In this document: positions 40,440-48,972 of the stretch, piece after piece | Layout: every line of letters starts with the position of its first letter | How positions within the stretch are numbered: position 1 is the first letter of the stretch | Assembly: GCF_029968035.1 (NCBI RefSeq) | Contig: NZ_JASCIQ010000001.1 | Location: 186,001-250,000, forward strand | From: Streptomyces cavernicola | Lineage (GTDB): Bacteria; Actinomycetota; Actinomycetes; Streptomycetales; Streptomycetaceae | Direction: 5' to 3' | Length of the DNA: 64,000 nucleotides | Translations under genes and position numbers: made by a program | The notes under the pieces: generated by a model | The model's database searches: none | Told to the model about the DNA's origin: nothing | Seen by the model: only the letters and a program-made list of their open reading frames with translations

Positions 40440-41030
40440 ATGACGCTGCGCCACGCCGTCCTCGCGGCCCTGCTCGACGAGGAGCGGAGCGGGTACCAGC
40501 TGGCCAAGGCCTTCGACATGGGCGTGGCCAACTTCTGGTACGCGAAACCGCAGCAGCTCTACGCCGAGCTGACCCGCCTGGAACAGGGCGGGCTGGTCTC
40601 GGGCCGCGAGGTGGTCCAGGCGGGCCGCCCCAACAAACGCCTGTTCACGGTCACCGACACCGGGCTCGCCGAGCTGGAGGAGTTCACGGCCGCCGCCGCC
40701 AAGCCGTCCGTGCTCCGCGACGACCTGATGGTCAAGGTCCAGGCCGCCGACAGCGTCGACACGGACCACCTGATCGCGCGGCTCACCGAGCGCATCGGCT
40801 TCGCCCGGACCAAGGCCGAGCTCTTCGAGCACCTGCTGCGGACCATGCGCGGCGACCGCTCCGAGGAGGACTTCCTGCTGCACGGCCGGCCGATCGGCCC
40901 GTATCTGACCTGCCTGCGCGGCCTCGCCTTCGAGCGCGGCAACCTCGACTGGGGCGAGCGCGCGATCGCCGTCCTGCGGGCCCGACAGGACCGGCCGAAG
41001 ACGCGGGACGCGGAAGGGGACGACCGGTGA
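40440..41030 (+). CDS. PadR-family transcriptional regulator
   Basis: A 196-residue winged-helix repressor of the larger PadR subfamily. The N-terminal DNA-binding part, LRHAVLAALLDEERSGYQLAKAFDMG...WYAKPQQLYAELTRLEQGGLV, has the conserved Tyr and Pro positions; the C-terminal part is the coiled helix pair used for dimerisation. Family members sense phenolic acids or drugs. ATG 40440 has AAGGAG eight bases upstream. It is coupled by a GTGA overlap to the hydrolase gene and divergent from the SnoaL-like gene. Confidence 0.93.
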   Translation: MTLRHAVLAALLDEERSGYQLAKAFDMGVANFWYAKPQQLYAELTRLEQGGLVSGREVVQAGRPNKRLFTVTDTGLAELEEFTAAAAKPSVLRDDLMVKVQAADSVDTDHLIARLTERIGFARTKAELFEHLLRTMRGDRSEEDFLLHGRPIGPYLTCLRGLAFERGNLDWGERAIAVLRARQDRPKTRDAEGDDR

Positions 41031-41842
41031 CGACCGCCGACCCGAGCACCCCACACCGCCCGTACGAGCGCTACGTGGCCCTGGGCGACAGCCAGACCGA
41101 AGGCCTCGGCGACGGCGACGACACGGTCGGGCTGCGCGGCTGGGCCGACCGCTTCGCCGAGCAACTGGCCGCCCACAGCCCGGAGTTGACGTACGCGAAC
41201 CTGGCCGTGCGCGGTCGCCTCGCGGGGCAGGTGCGGGCCGAGCAGCTCGGCCCCGCGCTCGCCCTGCGGCCCGATCTGGCCACGGTGATGGCCGGGGTGA
41301 ACGACGTGCTGCGGCCGAAGTTCGACGTCGACGAGGTGGCCGGTCACCTGGAGGCGATGTTCGCCGCGCTCACCGCGCAGGGCGCACGCGTCGCCACCGT
41401 GACGTTCCCCGACCCGGCGCGGCTCACCCCGCTCGCGCGCCCGCTGAGTCCTCGGGTCGCCGCGCTCAACGACCGGGTCCGGCGGGCGGCGCTGCGGCAC
41501 GGGGTCGCCGTCGCCGAGGCCGACCGCCATCCGGTGGTCTCCGACCCGCGCCTGTGGAGCCCCGACCGGCTGCACGCCGCCCCGATCGGCCACCAGCGCA
41601 TCGCGGCGGCCTTCGCGCACGCCCTCGACCTGCCCGGCAGCGACGACTCCTGGACGCATCCCCTGCCGGCCGCCGAACCGGCCGGATCCGCAGGTCGCGG
41701 CCGGGCCGTCGGCGCCGAACTGCGCTGGGCCGCCACGTTCCTCGGCCCGTGGCTGCGCCGCCGCCTCACCGGCCGGTCCTCCGGCGACGGCCACACGGCG
41801 AAGCGCCCGCTCCTGCTTCCCGTGCGTACGGACCAGGCCTGA
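41027..41842 (+). CDS. SGNH/GDSL-family hydrolase
   Basis: A 271-residue esterase-type hydrolase. Block I is YVALGDSQTEGLGDG with the nucleophile Ser near 23; block II is the NLAVRGR Gly region, block III is MAGVNDVLRP with its Asn, and block V is SPDRLHAAPIGH with the Asp and His. No signal peptide, so probably intracellular. GTG 41027 overlaps the PadR stop by four bases. The last 50 residues are Arg-rich with little structure. Substrate unknown; its coupling to PadR suggests it is part of the same response. Confidence 0.9.
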   Translation: MTTADPSTPHRPYERYVALGDSQTEGLGDGDDTVGLRGWADRFAEQLAAHSPELTYANLAVRGRLAGQVRAEQLGPALALRPDLATVMAGVNDVLRPKFDVDEVAGHLEAMFAALTAQGARVATVTFPDPARLTPLARPLSPRVAALNDRVRRAALRHGVAVAEADRHPVVSDPRLWSPDRLHAAPIGHQRIAAAFAHALDLPGSDDSWTHPLPAAEPAGSAGRGRAVGAELRWAATFLGPWLRRRLTGRSSGDGHTAKRPLLLPVRTDQA

Positions 41843-41843
41843 G

Positions 41844-41870
41844 GCCCCCGACCTGCGAACGGTCGGGGGC
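41844..41870. terminator. Bidirectional terminator hairpin
   Basis: GCCCCCGACC and GGTCGGGGGC, a perfect 10-base stem with a seven-base loop, start two bases after the SGNH hydrolase stop and reach the stop of the convergent small gene. Confidence 0.85.
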
Positions 41871-42109
41871 TACTCCGCCGGATCCTCGTGCGCCCGGCGG
41901 GCCGCCTTCAGGACCGCCTCCTCCACGGACTCCCGACTGCGGCCCGTCGCCTCCGCGTGCCGGGCGATCGCGGACTGCACGTTCTCCGAGGCGCTGCGCC
42001 ATCGCTCGCGCTGTGCCTCGTACGCCCCGCCGGAAAGGCCCGCGAGCTTCGCCCGCTCTTCCTCCGCGAGGCGTTCCAGCCTGATCAGTTCATCGGAGAT
42101 CTCAGCCAC
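41870..42109 (-). CDS. Small coiled-coil protein, conserved Streptomyces type
   Basis: A 79-residue charged, helix-forming protein (ISDELIRLERLAEEERAKLAGLSGG, later RESVEEAVLKAARRAHEDPAE) with no Cys, membrane segment or known domain. Heptad-like spacing suggests a coiled coil. It starts at GTG 42109 without a strong ribosome site. Codon use is normal for the region, which supports a real gene; function unknown. Confidence 0.6.
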   Translation of the reverse strand: MAEISDELIRLERLAEEERAKLAGLSGGAYEAQRERWRSASENVQSAIARHAEATGRSRESVEEAVLKAARRAHEDPAE

Positions 42110-42187
42110 ACCCGAATCCTAAGGACCCCGGAAACGCGGCGCTCGCGCTCGGCCGACGCGGCAACCCGGATACCCGGACACCCAGCC

Positions 42188-43111
42188 TCAGGACAGCTGC
42201 GACTGCACCTGCGAGGAGATCAGCTCCAGGTGGTCCAGATCGTCCAGGTCGAGGACCTGCAGATAGGCGCGGCTCGAACCGATCTCCGCGTACCGGCCGA
42301 GCTTGTCGACGACCTCGGCGGGCGAGCCGGCCAGGCCGTTGGCGCGCAGCTCGGCCGCGTCCCGGCCGATGGCCTCGGCCCGCCGGGCCACCGCGGCCTC
42401 GTCCTTGCCGACGCAGACGACCAGGGCATTGGAGTAGACGAGCTCGTCGGGCTTCCGGCCGATCTCCTCGGCGGCGGCCCGGACCCGGCCGAACTGGCGC
42501 TCGCTGTCCTCGATCGAGGCGAACGGGATGTTGAACTCGTCCGCGTACCGGGCGGCGAGGCGCGGCGTGCGGGTCGCGCCGTGACCGCCGATCAGCACCG
42601 GGATCTTCTCCTGCGCGGGCTTGGGCAGCGCGGGCGAGCCGGCGAGCTGGTAGTGCTTGCCGTCGAAGTCGAAGGTCTCGCCGACCTTCGTGCCCCACAG
42701 GCCGGTGACGATGGCCAGCTGCTCCTCCAGGCGGCCGAACTTCTCCTTCGGGAACGGAATGCCGTACGCGGAGTGCTCCTCCTCGAACCAGCCCGCGCCC
42801 AGGCCCAGTTCGACGCGGCCGCCGGACATCTGGTCGACCTGCGCGACCTGGATGGCGAGCACGCCGGGCAGTCGGAACGTACCGGCCGTCATCAGCGTGC
42901 CGAGCCTGATCCGCCGGGTCTCACGGGCGAGCCCGGCGAGGGTGATCCAGGCGTCGGTCGGGCCGGGCAGACCGTCGCTCGAACCCATCCGCAAGTAGTG
43001 GTCGGACCGGAAGAACGCGTCGAAGCCGAGGTCCTCGGTGGCCTTGGCGACGGTGAGCAGAGTGTCGTAGGAAGCGCCCTGCTGGGGCTCGGTGAAGATG
43101 CGAAGATCCAT
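42188..43111 (-). CDS. LLM-class F420-dependent oxidoreductase
   Basis: A 307-residue luciferase-like barrel enzyme, probably using coenzyme F420. Seen: MDLRIFTEPQQGASYDTLLTVAKATEDLGFDAFFRSDHY, SGGRVELGLGAGWFEEEHSAYGIPFP, and VLIGGHGATRTPRLAARYADEFNI, all typical of the TIGR03560-like subfamily in actinomycetes. Substrate unknown. ATG 43111 is preferred to ATG 43126, which would add five residues. It stands alone between a small gene and rbsK. Confidence 0.88.
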   Translation of the reverse strand: MDLRIFTEPQQGASYDTLLTVAKATEDLGFDAFFRSDHYLRMGSSDGLPGPTDAWITLAGLARETRRIRLGTLMTAGTFRLPGVLAIQVAQVDQMSGGRVELGLGAGWFEEEHSAYGIPFPKEKFGRLEEQLAIVTGLWGTKVGETFDFDGKHYQLAGSPALPKPAQEKIPVLIGGHGATRTPRLAARYADEFNIPFASIEDSERQFGRVRAAAEEIGRKPDELVYSNALVVCVGKDEAAVARRAEAIGRDAAELRANGLAGSPAEVVDKLGRYAEIGSSRAYLQVLDLDDLDHLELISSQVQSQLS

Positions 43112-43161
43112 GGGTCCATCCTGCATCCTGCCCCGCCGCCCCGCCTCGGCCCAGGGCGGTG

Positions 43162-43222
43162 CTCCTCGGCCCCGGTTCGCCTCAGCTCCGGCCGGCCCTC
43201 CTCGGTCCCGGGTCGTCTCAGC
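43162..43222. repeat. Imperfect direct repeat at the 3' end of rbsK
   Basis: CTCCTCGG-CCCCGG-TTCG-CCTCAGC at 43162-43186 recurs at 43198-43222 with three mismatches in 25 bases. The second copy contains the rbsK stop codon, so this looks like a small local duplication just beyond the gene. Confidence 0.55.
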
Positions 43223-44117
43223 CGCGGGCCGCCAGGAACTCCTCCACCTCGTCGCGCGTGGGCGAGGACGGCTGCGCGCCCGTGCGCGTCGTGCTGATCG
43301 CCGCCGCCGCGCACGCCCAGCGCGCCGCCTGCTCCAACGTCCGGTCCTCGGCGAGCGCCACGGCCAGGGCGCCGCAGAAGGAGTCGCCCGCTCCGGTCGT
43401 GTCGGTCGGGGTCACGGCGAACGCGGGGATGTGCAGGCTCGACCTGCCTTCGAGGAGCAGCACACCGTCCCCGCCGAGGGTCACGACGACCGCGCCCGCA
43501 CCGCTCAACTTCCGTGCGGCGGCGACGATCTCCTCGACCGTACCGGCCTCCGGGGTGCCGGTGAGCGCGGCCAGCTCGGTGCGGTTCGGCACGAGCAGGT
43601 CCACGCTCACGGGCGGCACCGCGCCGTCGACCGCCGGGGCCGGGTTGTAGAGGACCAGGCCGCCCGCGAGGCGCGCCGCGGCGTGGTTGGCCGAGTCCGG
43701 CACCTCCTGCTGCAGGACGGTGACCTTGGCGGCGCCGAGCGGACTCCAGGCGGCCTCGCAGTCGGCCGCCGTCAGACGGGAGTTGGCGCCGGGGCTGACG
43801 ATGATGGAGTTCTCGCCGTGCGGGTTCACGGCGATCAGGGCGCGGCCGGTGGGCACGCTCTCGGTGCGCCGGATGTGGGTGGTGTCCACGCCCTGCGCGC
43901 GGGCCGCGTCCACCAGGACGTCGGCGGCGGCGTCGTCGCCCACCCGCCCCACGAAGGCGACCTCGCCGCCGAGCCGGGCCGCGGCCACGGCCTGGTTGGC
44001 GCCCTTGCCGCCGGGGTGCTGCACGATGTCCCCGCCGAGGACGGTCTCCCCGGGGACGGGGTGGTGCGGCACCGGGGCGACGAGGTCCAGATTGAGACTT
44101 CCGACGACGGCGATCAC
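43218..44117 (-). CDS. rbsK: Ribokinase
   Basis: A 299-residue PfkB-family sugar kinase that phosphorylates ribose at O5. Marks: VVGSLNLDLVAPVPHHPVPGETVLG at the N-terminus, PGGKGANQAVAAARLGG (PfkB signature 1), VLYNPAPAVDG, and DTTGAGDSFCGALAVAL (signature 2, with the catalytic Asp). GTG 44117 has GGAGGAAG upstream and overlaps the LacI stop by four bases. With nucleoside hydrolase across the divergent promoter, it would phosphorylate the ribose released from nucleosides. Confidence 0.95.
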   Translation of the reverse strand: MIAVVGSLNLDLVAPVPHHPVPGETVLGGDIVQHPGGKGANQAVAAARLGGEVAFVGRVGDDAAADVLVDAARAQGVDTTHIRRTESVPTGRALIAVNPHGENSIIVSPGANSRLTAADCEAAWSPLGAAKVTVLQQEVPDSANHAAARLAGGLVLYNPAPAVDGAVPPVSVDLLVPNRTELAALTGTPEAGTVEEIVAAARKLSGAGAVVVTLGGDGVLLLEGRSSLHIPAFAVTPTDTTGAGDSFCGALAVALAEDRTLEQAARWACAAAAISTTRTGAQPSSPTRDEVEEFLAARG

Positions 44118-45202
44118 TGCGCTTCCTCCAGCTTGGCGGTCCTGTTGTTGTCCGGTGTGCCCTGCGGGCGACGCCCGCCCTGCGGCGGCGCGCTGGATTC
44201 CCGTACGACGAGCTCGGGTGCGAGCCGTATCGTGCGGTGCGGGCGGGGGCCGCCGCCCTCCGGGGGGCGGCGGAGCAACCGGGCCGCCTCCGCGGCGAGT
44301 TCGGCGACCGGCTGGCGGACCGTGGTGATGCCGGGCGCGGCGAGCGCCGCCATCGGGATGTCGTCGAAGCCGGTGACGGCGATCCGCCCCGGCACGTCCA
44401 CGCCGAGCTGCTGCAGGCGCTGCAGAGCACCGACGGCGATCAGGTCGTTGGCGCACACCAGCGCGTCCGGGCGCTGCTCCCACACCTCGTCGACGGCGGC
44501 CCGGCCCCACTCCACGGAGAAGTCGCCGAGGAACACCCGCCCCGGCGCGTCCGGGTCGAGCGTCCCCGCCCCCGACTCGTACGCGATCCGTCGCTCGGCG
44601 GCCGCGGAGGCCGTGCCGGCGGCGCCGACGAAGCAGACGCGGCGGCGGCCGGTCGCGGCGAGGTGGTCGAGGACGAGGGCCATGCCGGCGGTGTTGTCGA
44701 CGGCCACCGAGTCGGCGAGGCCGGCGCCGCAGCCGCGATCCATCAGGACGAGCGGGACGCGTTCGGCGGCGGCGGCCACGGCCTTGCGGCTGCGCCGCTC
44801 GTGGGCCGGGATGACGAGGAGAGCGTCGACGCGGCGGGCGAGCAGGTCGGCGATGTGCTCGGCCTCCGCCCCCGGGTCGTCGTCGCAGTCGGCGAGGAGC
44901 ACGGCGCGGCCGTCGGCGTGCAGGGCGTGCGTCAACTCGCGTACGAGGGCGGGGTAGAAGGGGTTCGTGATCTGCGGCAGGACCAGGCCGACGGTGCCGG
45001 TGGCGCGGCTGCGGAGCGCGCGGGCGGCCTGGTTGGGGCGGTAGCCCAGCTGGGCCGCGGCGGCGCGGACGCGCTCGGCGGTCTCGGCGCCGACGGGGCG
45101 CGTGCCGGCCAGGACGCGGGAGACCGTGGCGACGGAGCAGCCCGAGGCGCGGGCCACGTCGCGCAGCGTCGCCTCGGTCACGCCCGGCTCCCGTCCGTCC
45201 AT
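44114..45202 (-). CDS. LacI-family repressor of ribonucleoside use
   Basis: A 362-residue repressor: the helix-turn-helix and hinge are TLRDVARASGCSVATVSRVLAG (about 12-33) and YRPNQAARALRS; the remainder is a periplasmic-binding-like ligand domain (GLVLPQITNPFYPALVREL, AVTGFDDIPMAALAAPGITTV). ATG 45202 overlaps no other gene; rbsK follows by GTGA coupling. Mirrored 13-base operators at 45241 and 45375 flank the divergent promoters, so it probably represses both its own operon and the nucleoside hydrolase operon. Ribose or a nucleoside is the likely inducer. Confidence 0.95.
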   Translation of the reverse strand: MDGREPGVTEATLRDVARASGCSVATVSRVLAGTRPVGAETAERVRAAAAQLGYRPNQAARALRSRATGTVGLVLPQITNPFYPALVRELTHALHADGRAVLLADCDDDPGAEAEHIADLLARRVDALLVIPAHERRSRKAVAAAAERVPLVLMDRGCGAGLADSVAVDNTAGMALVLDHLAATGRRRVCFVGAAGTASAAAERRIAYESGAGTLDPDAPGRVFLGDFSVEWGRAAVDEVWEQRPDALVCANDLIAVGALQRLQQLGVDVPGRIAVTGFDDIPMAALAAPGITTVRQPVAELAAEAARLLRRPPEGGGPRPHRTIRLAPELVVRESSAPPQGGRRPQGTPDNNRTAKLEEAQ

Positions 45203-45240
45203 ATTCGACCCCCTTTGACCGTACCTACGGCCAGAGTTTC

Positions 45241-45253
45241 GGAAAACGTTATC
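45241..45253. promoter_or_regulatory. LacI operator 1
   Basis: GGAAAACGTTATC, 39 bases upstream of the LacI start. It contains the AACGTT core of LacI/PurR-type sites and is an exact inverted copy of operator 2 at 45375. Confidence 0.85.
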
Positions 45254-45340
45254 AGCCCCCGCCCGCAGTAGCCACTGTCGATCAACTTCCCATTACATGG
45301 GTTTTCGCGAACGGGCTCGACGGGCCACCCCTGACCGGCA

Positions 45341-45387
45341 TTGACATAATTCGGACGCCTGCTCATCCTCTCTGGATAACGTTTTCC
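45341..45387 (+). promoter_or_regulatory. Promoter and LacI operator 2
   Basis: TTGACA at 45341-45346 is a consensus -35 box; the -10 region would fall near 45364-45370. The operator GATAACGTTTTCC at 45375-45387 then covers the expected transcription start, 57 bases before the nucleoside hydrolase ATG. A small palindrome CCCAT-TAC-ATGGG lies at 45290-45302. Confidence 0.8.
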
Positions 45388-45443
45388 CAACTCCGCACCG
45401 CAGCGGCAGTTCGGCTGAACAACCTGGACAAAGAGGTTCCGCG

Positions 45444-46391
45444 ATGCCCCGAAAGATCATTCTCGACTGCGACCCCGGACACGACGACGCCATCGCCATG
45501 CTTCTCGCGCACGGCAACCCGGACGTCGAGCTCGTCGCCGTCACCACCGTCGTCGGCAACCAGACCTTGGAGAAGGTCACCCGCAACGCCCTCTCGGTGG
45601 CCCGCATCGCGAACATCACCGGCGTCCCGTTCGCCGCCGGCTGCCCCCGTCCGCTCGTACGCGAGGTCGAGACGGCCCCCGACATCCACGGCGAGTCCGG
45701 CATCGACGGCCCCGTGATGCCGGAGCCGACCCTGGAGCTCGACGAGCGGCACGCCGTCGACCTCATCATCGACACGGTGATGAGCCACGAGCCCGGCGAG
45801 ATCACCCTCGTCCCGACGGCCGGCCTCACCAACATCGCCCTCGCCGTGCGCAAGGAGCCGCGCATCGCCGAGCGGGTCCGCGAGGTCGTCCTGATGGGCG
45901 GCGGCTTCCACCAGGGCAACTGGAGCCCGGTCGCCGAGTTCAACATCAAGATCGACCCGGAGGCGGCGCACATCGTCTTCAACGAGCGCTGGCCCGTCAC
46001 CATGGTCGGCCTCGACCTCACCCACCAGGCCCTGGCCACCCCCGAGGTGGTGGAGCGGATCGCGAAGGTCGGCACGAAGCCCGCCACGTTCGTGACCGAA
46101 CTCCTGGACTTCTTCGGCGCGATGTACCTGGAGGCGCAGGGCTTCACCTCCCCGCCGGTGCACGACCCGTGCGCGGTCGCGTACGTCATCGACCCGGACG
46201 TGATGACGGTCCGCAAGGCGCCCGTCGACATCGAGCTGACGGGTTCGCTGACGCTCGGCATGACCGTGACGGACTTCCGCGCCCCCGCGCCCGCCGACTG
46301 TCACACGCAGGTCGCCGTGGACCTCGACCACCGCCGGTTCTGGGACCTCGTCGTGGACGCCCTCGAGCGCATCGGCGAGGTGACCGTATGA
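45444..46391 (+). CDS. Ribonucleoside hydrolase (IUNH family)
   Basis: A 315-residue inosine/uridine-type nucleoside hydrolase that splits nucleosides to base and ribose. The calcium-binding signature DCDPGHDDA is at residues 8-16; also MGGGFHQGNWSPVAEFNIKIDPEAA and VHDPCAVAYVIDPD with the late Asp ligand. ATG 45444 has AAAGAGG eight bases upstream. It leads a two-gene operon with the MFS transporter (ATGA overlap) and faces LacI/rbsK, giving a complete uptake-hydrolysis-phosphorylation route. Confidence 0.96.
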   Translation: MPRKIILDCDPGHDDAIAMLLAHGNPDVELVAVTTVVGNQTLEKVTRNALSVARIANITGVPFAAGCPRPLVREVETAPDIHGESGIDGPVMPEPTLELDERHAVDLIIDTVMSHEPGEITLVPTAGLTNIALAVRKEPRIAERVREVVLMGGGFHQGNWSPVAEFNIKIDPEAAHIVFNERWPVTMVGLDLTHQALATPEVVERIAKVGTKPATFVTELLDFFGAMYLEAQGFTSPPVHDPCAVAYVIDPDVMTVRKAPVDIELTGSLTLGMTVTDFRAPAPADCHTQVAVDLDHRRFWDLVVDALERIGEVTV

Positions 46392-47860
46392 GCCACGACC
46401 GCCCGAACTCCGCTTCCACCGCGGCGAGTTCAGGGACGGCGACCGGGCGGGGTGCGCCCAGCGGCCGCCGTATCACCGTCCTGGTCGCCGCGCTGCTCAC
46501 CGCGTGCTTCGCGTTCCAGCTGAACGCGAGCATGCTCAGCCCGGCCCTGAAGAACGTGGAGGATTCGCTCGGCGCGACCTCCGCCGAGGTCGGCCTGACG
46601 CAGACCGCGTTCTTCACCTCGGCCGCGCTGTTCTCCCTGTTCCTGCCGCGCCTCGGCGACCTCGTCGGCCGCCGCAAGGTGCTCACCGGGATGATGGCCC
46701 TGATGGTCGTCGGCTGTGTGCTCGCCGCGCTCGCGACGAACGTGCCGCTGCTGTTCGCCGGCCGCGTCGTCCAGGGCGTGTCCGGGCCGACCGTGCCGCT
46801 CTGCCTGATCATGCTGCGGAACGAGGTCCACGACCCCAAGCGGTACGGGCTGCTGCTCGGCGTCATCACGGCCGTCAACGGCGGTATCGCGGGCGTCGAC
46901 TCGATCGCGGGCGGCTGGCTCGCCGACCACTTCGGCTTCCAGTCGGTGTTCTGGGTGATGGCCGTCGTCGCCGGTCTCGCCGCGCTCCTGGTCGCCACGC
47001 TCACCCCGGAGTCGGTGGCCTCGCGCGCCGACGTCGACGTGCCGCGGATGGACTGGCCGGGCGTGGCCCTGCTCGTCGTGTCGGTCGGTGCGGCCCTGAT
47101 CGCCCTCAACGAGGCGGGCAAGCTGGCGGCCGCGAACTGGACGCTCGTCGCCGCCCTGTTCGTACTCTCGGCGCTCGCCTTCGCCCTGTTCTGGCGTACG
47201 GAGAACCGCAGCCCGCACCCGCTCGTCGCCACCCGCCATCTGCGCCGCCGTTCCACCTGGGCGCTGCTCCTGACGACGGTCCTGACGATGACCGGTGTGT
47301 TCGCCGTGATGAACGGTCTGATCCCGGCCTTCGCGCAGGACGCCGACGCCGGCTTCGGCATGACCGCCGAGGCCTCGGCCTGGTGGACCCTCACCCCGTA
47401 CGCCCTCGCGGGCCTCGCCATGGGTCCGCTCGCCGGCCGCCTCGCCGCGACCTTCGGCTACGGGCGGATCCTGCGCATCGGCCTGATCGGCGCGGCGGCG
47501 ATGGTGGGCCTGATGATCGTCACGCTGCAGGGCGACTCGAAGGCGCTGCTCCTCGCGTCCTCGATCCTCATCGGCGTCACATACGCGGGGATCGGCAACA
47601 TCGTCCTCAACGGCCTCGGCATCGTGCTCTCCCCGCGCGAGAACCCCGGCTTCCTGCCGGGTCTGAACGCGGGCGCGTTCAACCTGGGCGCGGGCCTCAG
47701 CTTCGCCGTCCTGTACGCGGTGCAGACGGCGACGAAGCCGGACGACCCGGCGTCGACCGCGGGCTACACGGCCGGCATGATCGCCGGCGTCGCACTCCTC
47801 GCGGCGGCCTTCCTGACGTCCTTCCTGATCCCCAAGCCGGTGGAGGCGGAGGCGCAGTAG
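46388..47860 (+). CDS. MFS transporter, probably nucleoside importer
   Basis: A 490-residue major facilitator protein with about 14 hydrophobic segments (DHA2-like length). Seen: an N-terminal FAFQLNASMLSPALKNVEDSLGA, the loop 2-3 motif PRLGDLVGRRKVLTGM, and GRVVQGVSGPTVPLCLIM near helix 5. The first 28 residues are a cytoplasmic Ser/Thr-rich extension. DHA2 proteins are often drug exporters, but coupling to nucleoside hydrolase and control by the LacI operator make import of nucleosides the more likely job; this is inference. Confidence 0.88.
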   Translation: MSHDRPNSASTAASSGTATGRGAPSGRRITVLVAALLTACFAFQLNASMLSPALKNVEDSLGATSAEVGLTQTAFFTSAALFSLFLPRLGDLVGRRKVLTGMMALMVVGCVLAALATNVPLLFAGRVVQGVSGPTVPLCLIMLRNEVHDPKRYGLLLGVITAVNGGIAGVDSIAGGWLADHFGFQSVFWVMAVVAGLAALLVATLTPESVASRADVDVPRMDWPGVALLVVSVGAALIALNEAGKLAAANWTLVAALFVLSALAFALFWRTENRSPHPLVATRHLRRRSTWALLLTTVLTMTGVFAVMNGLIPAFAQDADAGFGMTAEASAWWTLTPYALAGLAMGPLAGRLAATFGYGRILRIGLIGAAAMVGLMIVTLQGDSKALLLASSILIGVTYAGIGNIVLNGLGIVLSPRENPGFLPGLNAGAFNLGAGLSFAVLYAVQTATKPDDPASTAGYTAGMIAGVALLAAAFLTSFLIPKPVEAEAQ

Positions 47861-47874
47861 GCACGGCTTCGCGG

Positions 47875-47899
47875 GCGGGGCTCCTCAGGGAGGCCCCGT
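47875..47899. terminator. Likely terminator between convergent genes
   Basis: CGGGGC-TCC and GGA-G-GCCCCG form a stem with one bulged base after the MFS stop, overlapping the end of the convergent gene at 47885. Confidence 0.45.
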
Positions 47900-48388
47900 C
47901 CGGGAGTCCGGGGCGGGGAGGTCCTGGGTGCGGCCCTCGCCGCGTTCGTCGCTGAGGGCGAGTCTGCGGAGCATCTCCAGGACGCGGTCGCGGGACTCGT
48001 CCGCGGCGTCGATGGCCTCCACGCAGCTCCAGTAGTGGACTTCGCCCTCGGCCGAGCAGGAGACGCCGACCAGCGCCATGCCCACCTCGCCGAGGAGTCC
48101 GCCGAGGCTGACGAGCGCGGCTCTCGGGTCGCGGATCTCGGTGAGGTCGGCCGCGCGTATCGCCGCCGTGCCGGGGTGGGCGGCGGCGAGGGCGCCGCAG
48201 CCGCGGCCGCTCACCTCGCTCAGGGCGAGGGCCTCGCCGCGCAGTTGGGGCGGGCCGCCCACCGCGAGGCGGCTGCCTATCGCCTGGGCGAGCGCCTCGG
48301 CCTGCCAGGCCTCCGTCATCACGGACGCCGCGTCGTGTCCGCGCGCGAGCGCGCCTCTGCTCGCCCTGATGAGTTGCACCGCGTCCAT
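47885..48388 (-). CDS. DUF6099-like uncharacterised protein
   Basis: A 167-residue protein found widely in Streptomyces, resembling the family annotated DUF6099; function unknown. The conserved region is MDAVQLIRASRGALARGHDAASVMTEAWQAEALAQAIG through GEALALSEV, with later VSCSAEGEVHYWSCVEAIDAADESRDRVLEML. No membrane segment or signal. The 221 bases upstream contain no gene; they are less GC-rich than their surroundings and should carry its promoter. Confidence 0.7.
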   Translation of the reverse strand: MDAVQLIRASRGALARGHDAASVMTEAWQAEALAQAIGSRLAVGGPPQLRGEALALSEVSGRGCGALAAAHPGTAAIRAADLTEIRDPRAALVSLGGLLGEVGMALVGVSCSAEGEVHYWSCVEAIDAADESRDRVLEMLRRLALSDERGEGRTQDLPAPDSRTGPP

Positions 48389-48609
48389 CTGCCGTCCCCG
48401 TTCGTCGCCATGGCGCGACCGGCCGCGCGCCCATCGCCCGTCTTCCCGAACTGCCGCTCCCTGCAGGTCCGTTCGACCGGATCGGGCGCTGCGGTCGGTC
48501 AGCCCCAGTCACACTCTTCCAGTCCACTACCCAGAGTGAAGGTAATCAGACCAAAAGACCAGGGGAATACGGAAATCTCTGGACAGAATCTCGAATCGGG
48601 CTCTTTCGA

Positions 48610-48972
48610 TCACTCCGCAGAGTGACGGCGAGGGATCTTCGGTTCGGCCGAACCCACCGGAAAACGCTGCTCGTTGCGCTCGATCTTCGCAGCAAGGGCG
48701 GCCGGCGCGTCGATCCCGAGCACCTCGCAGAGCTGCAGAAGATACGCGAGTACGTCGGCCACCTCGTCGGTCACGCGGTGCGCGGACTCCGGGTCGTCCA
48801 TCACCGCGGCCGACTGCTCGGGCGTCAACCACTGGAAGATCTCGACCAGTTCGGCCGCCTCCACGCTCAGCGCGGAGGCCAGGTTCTTCGGGGTGTGGTA
48901 CTGCTGCCAGTCGCGCGCCGCGGCGAACTCCGCGAGCCGGCGCTGCAGTTGCTTCACGTCCAGGTCAGTCAC
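48610..48972 (-). CDS. MazG-like nucleotide pyrophosphohydrolase
   Basis: A 120-residue all-helical NTP pyrophosphatase of the short MazG/RS21-C6 type. Metal-binding motif: EAAELVEIFQW followed by DEVADVLAYLLQLCEVLGID. Members clean up non-canonical dNTPs and the short form often has HSPRV-like or dCTP specificity; the substrate here is unknown. GTG 48972 overlaps the upstream AAA ATPase gene by eight bases, suggesting coupling. Confidence 0.9.
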   Translation of the reverse strand: MTDLDVKQLQRRLAEFAAARDWQQYHTPKNLASALSVEAAELVEIFQWLTPEQSAAVMDDPESAHRVTDEVADVLAYLLQLCEVLGIDAPAALAAKIERNEQRFPVGSAEPKIPRRHSAE

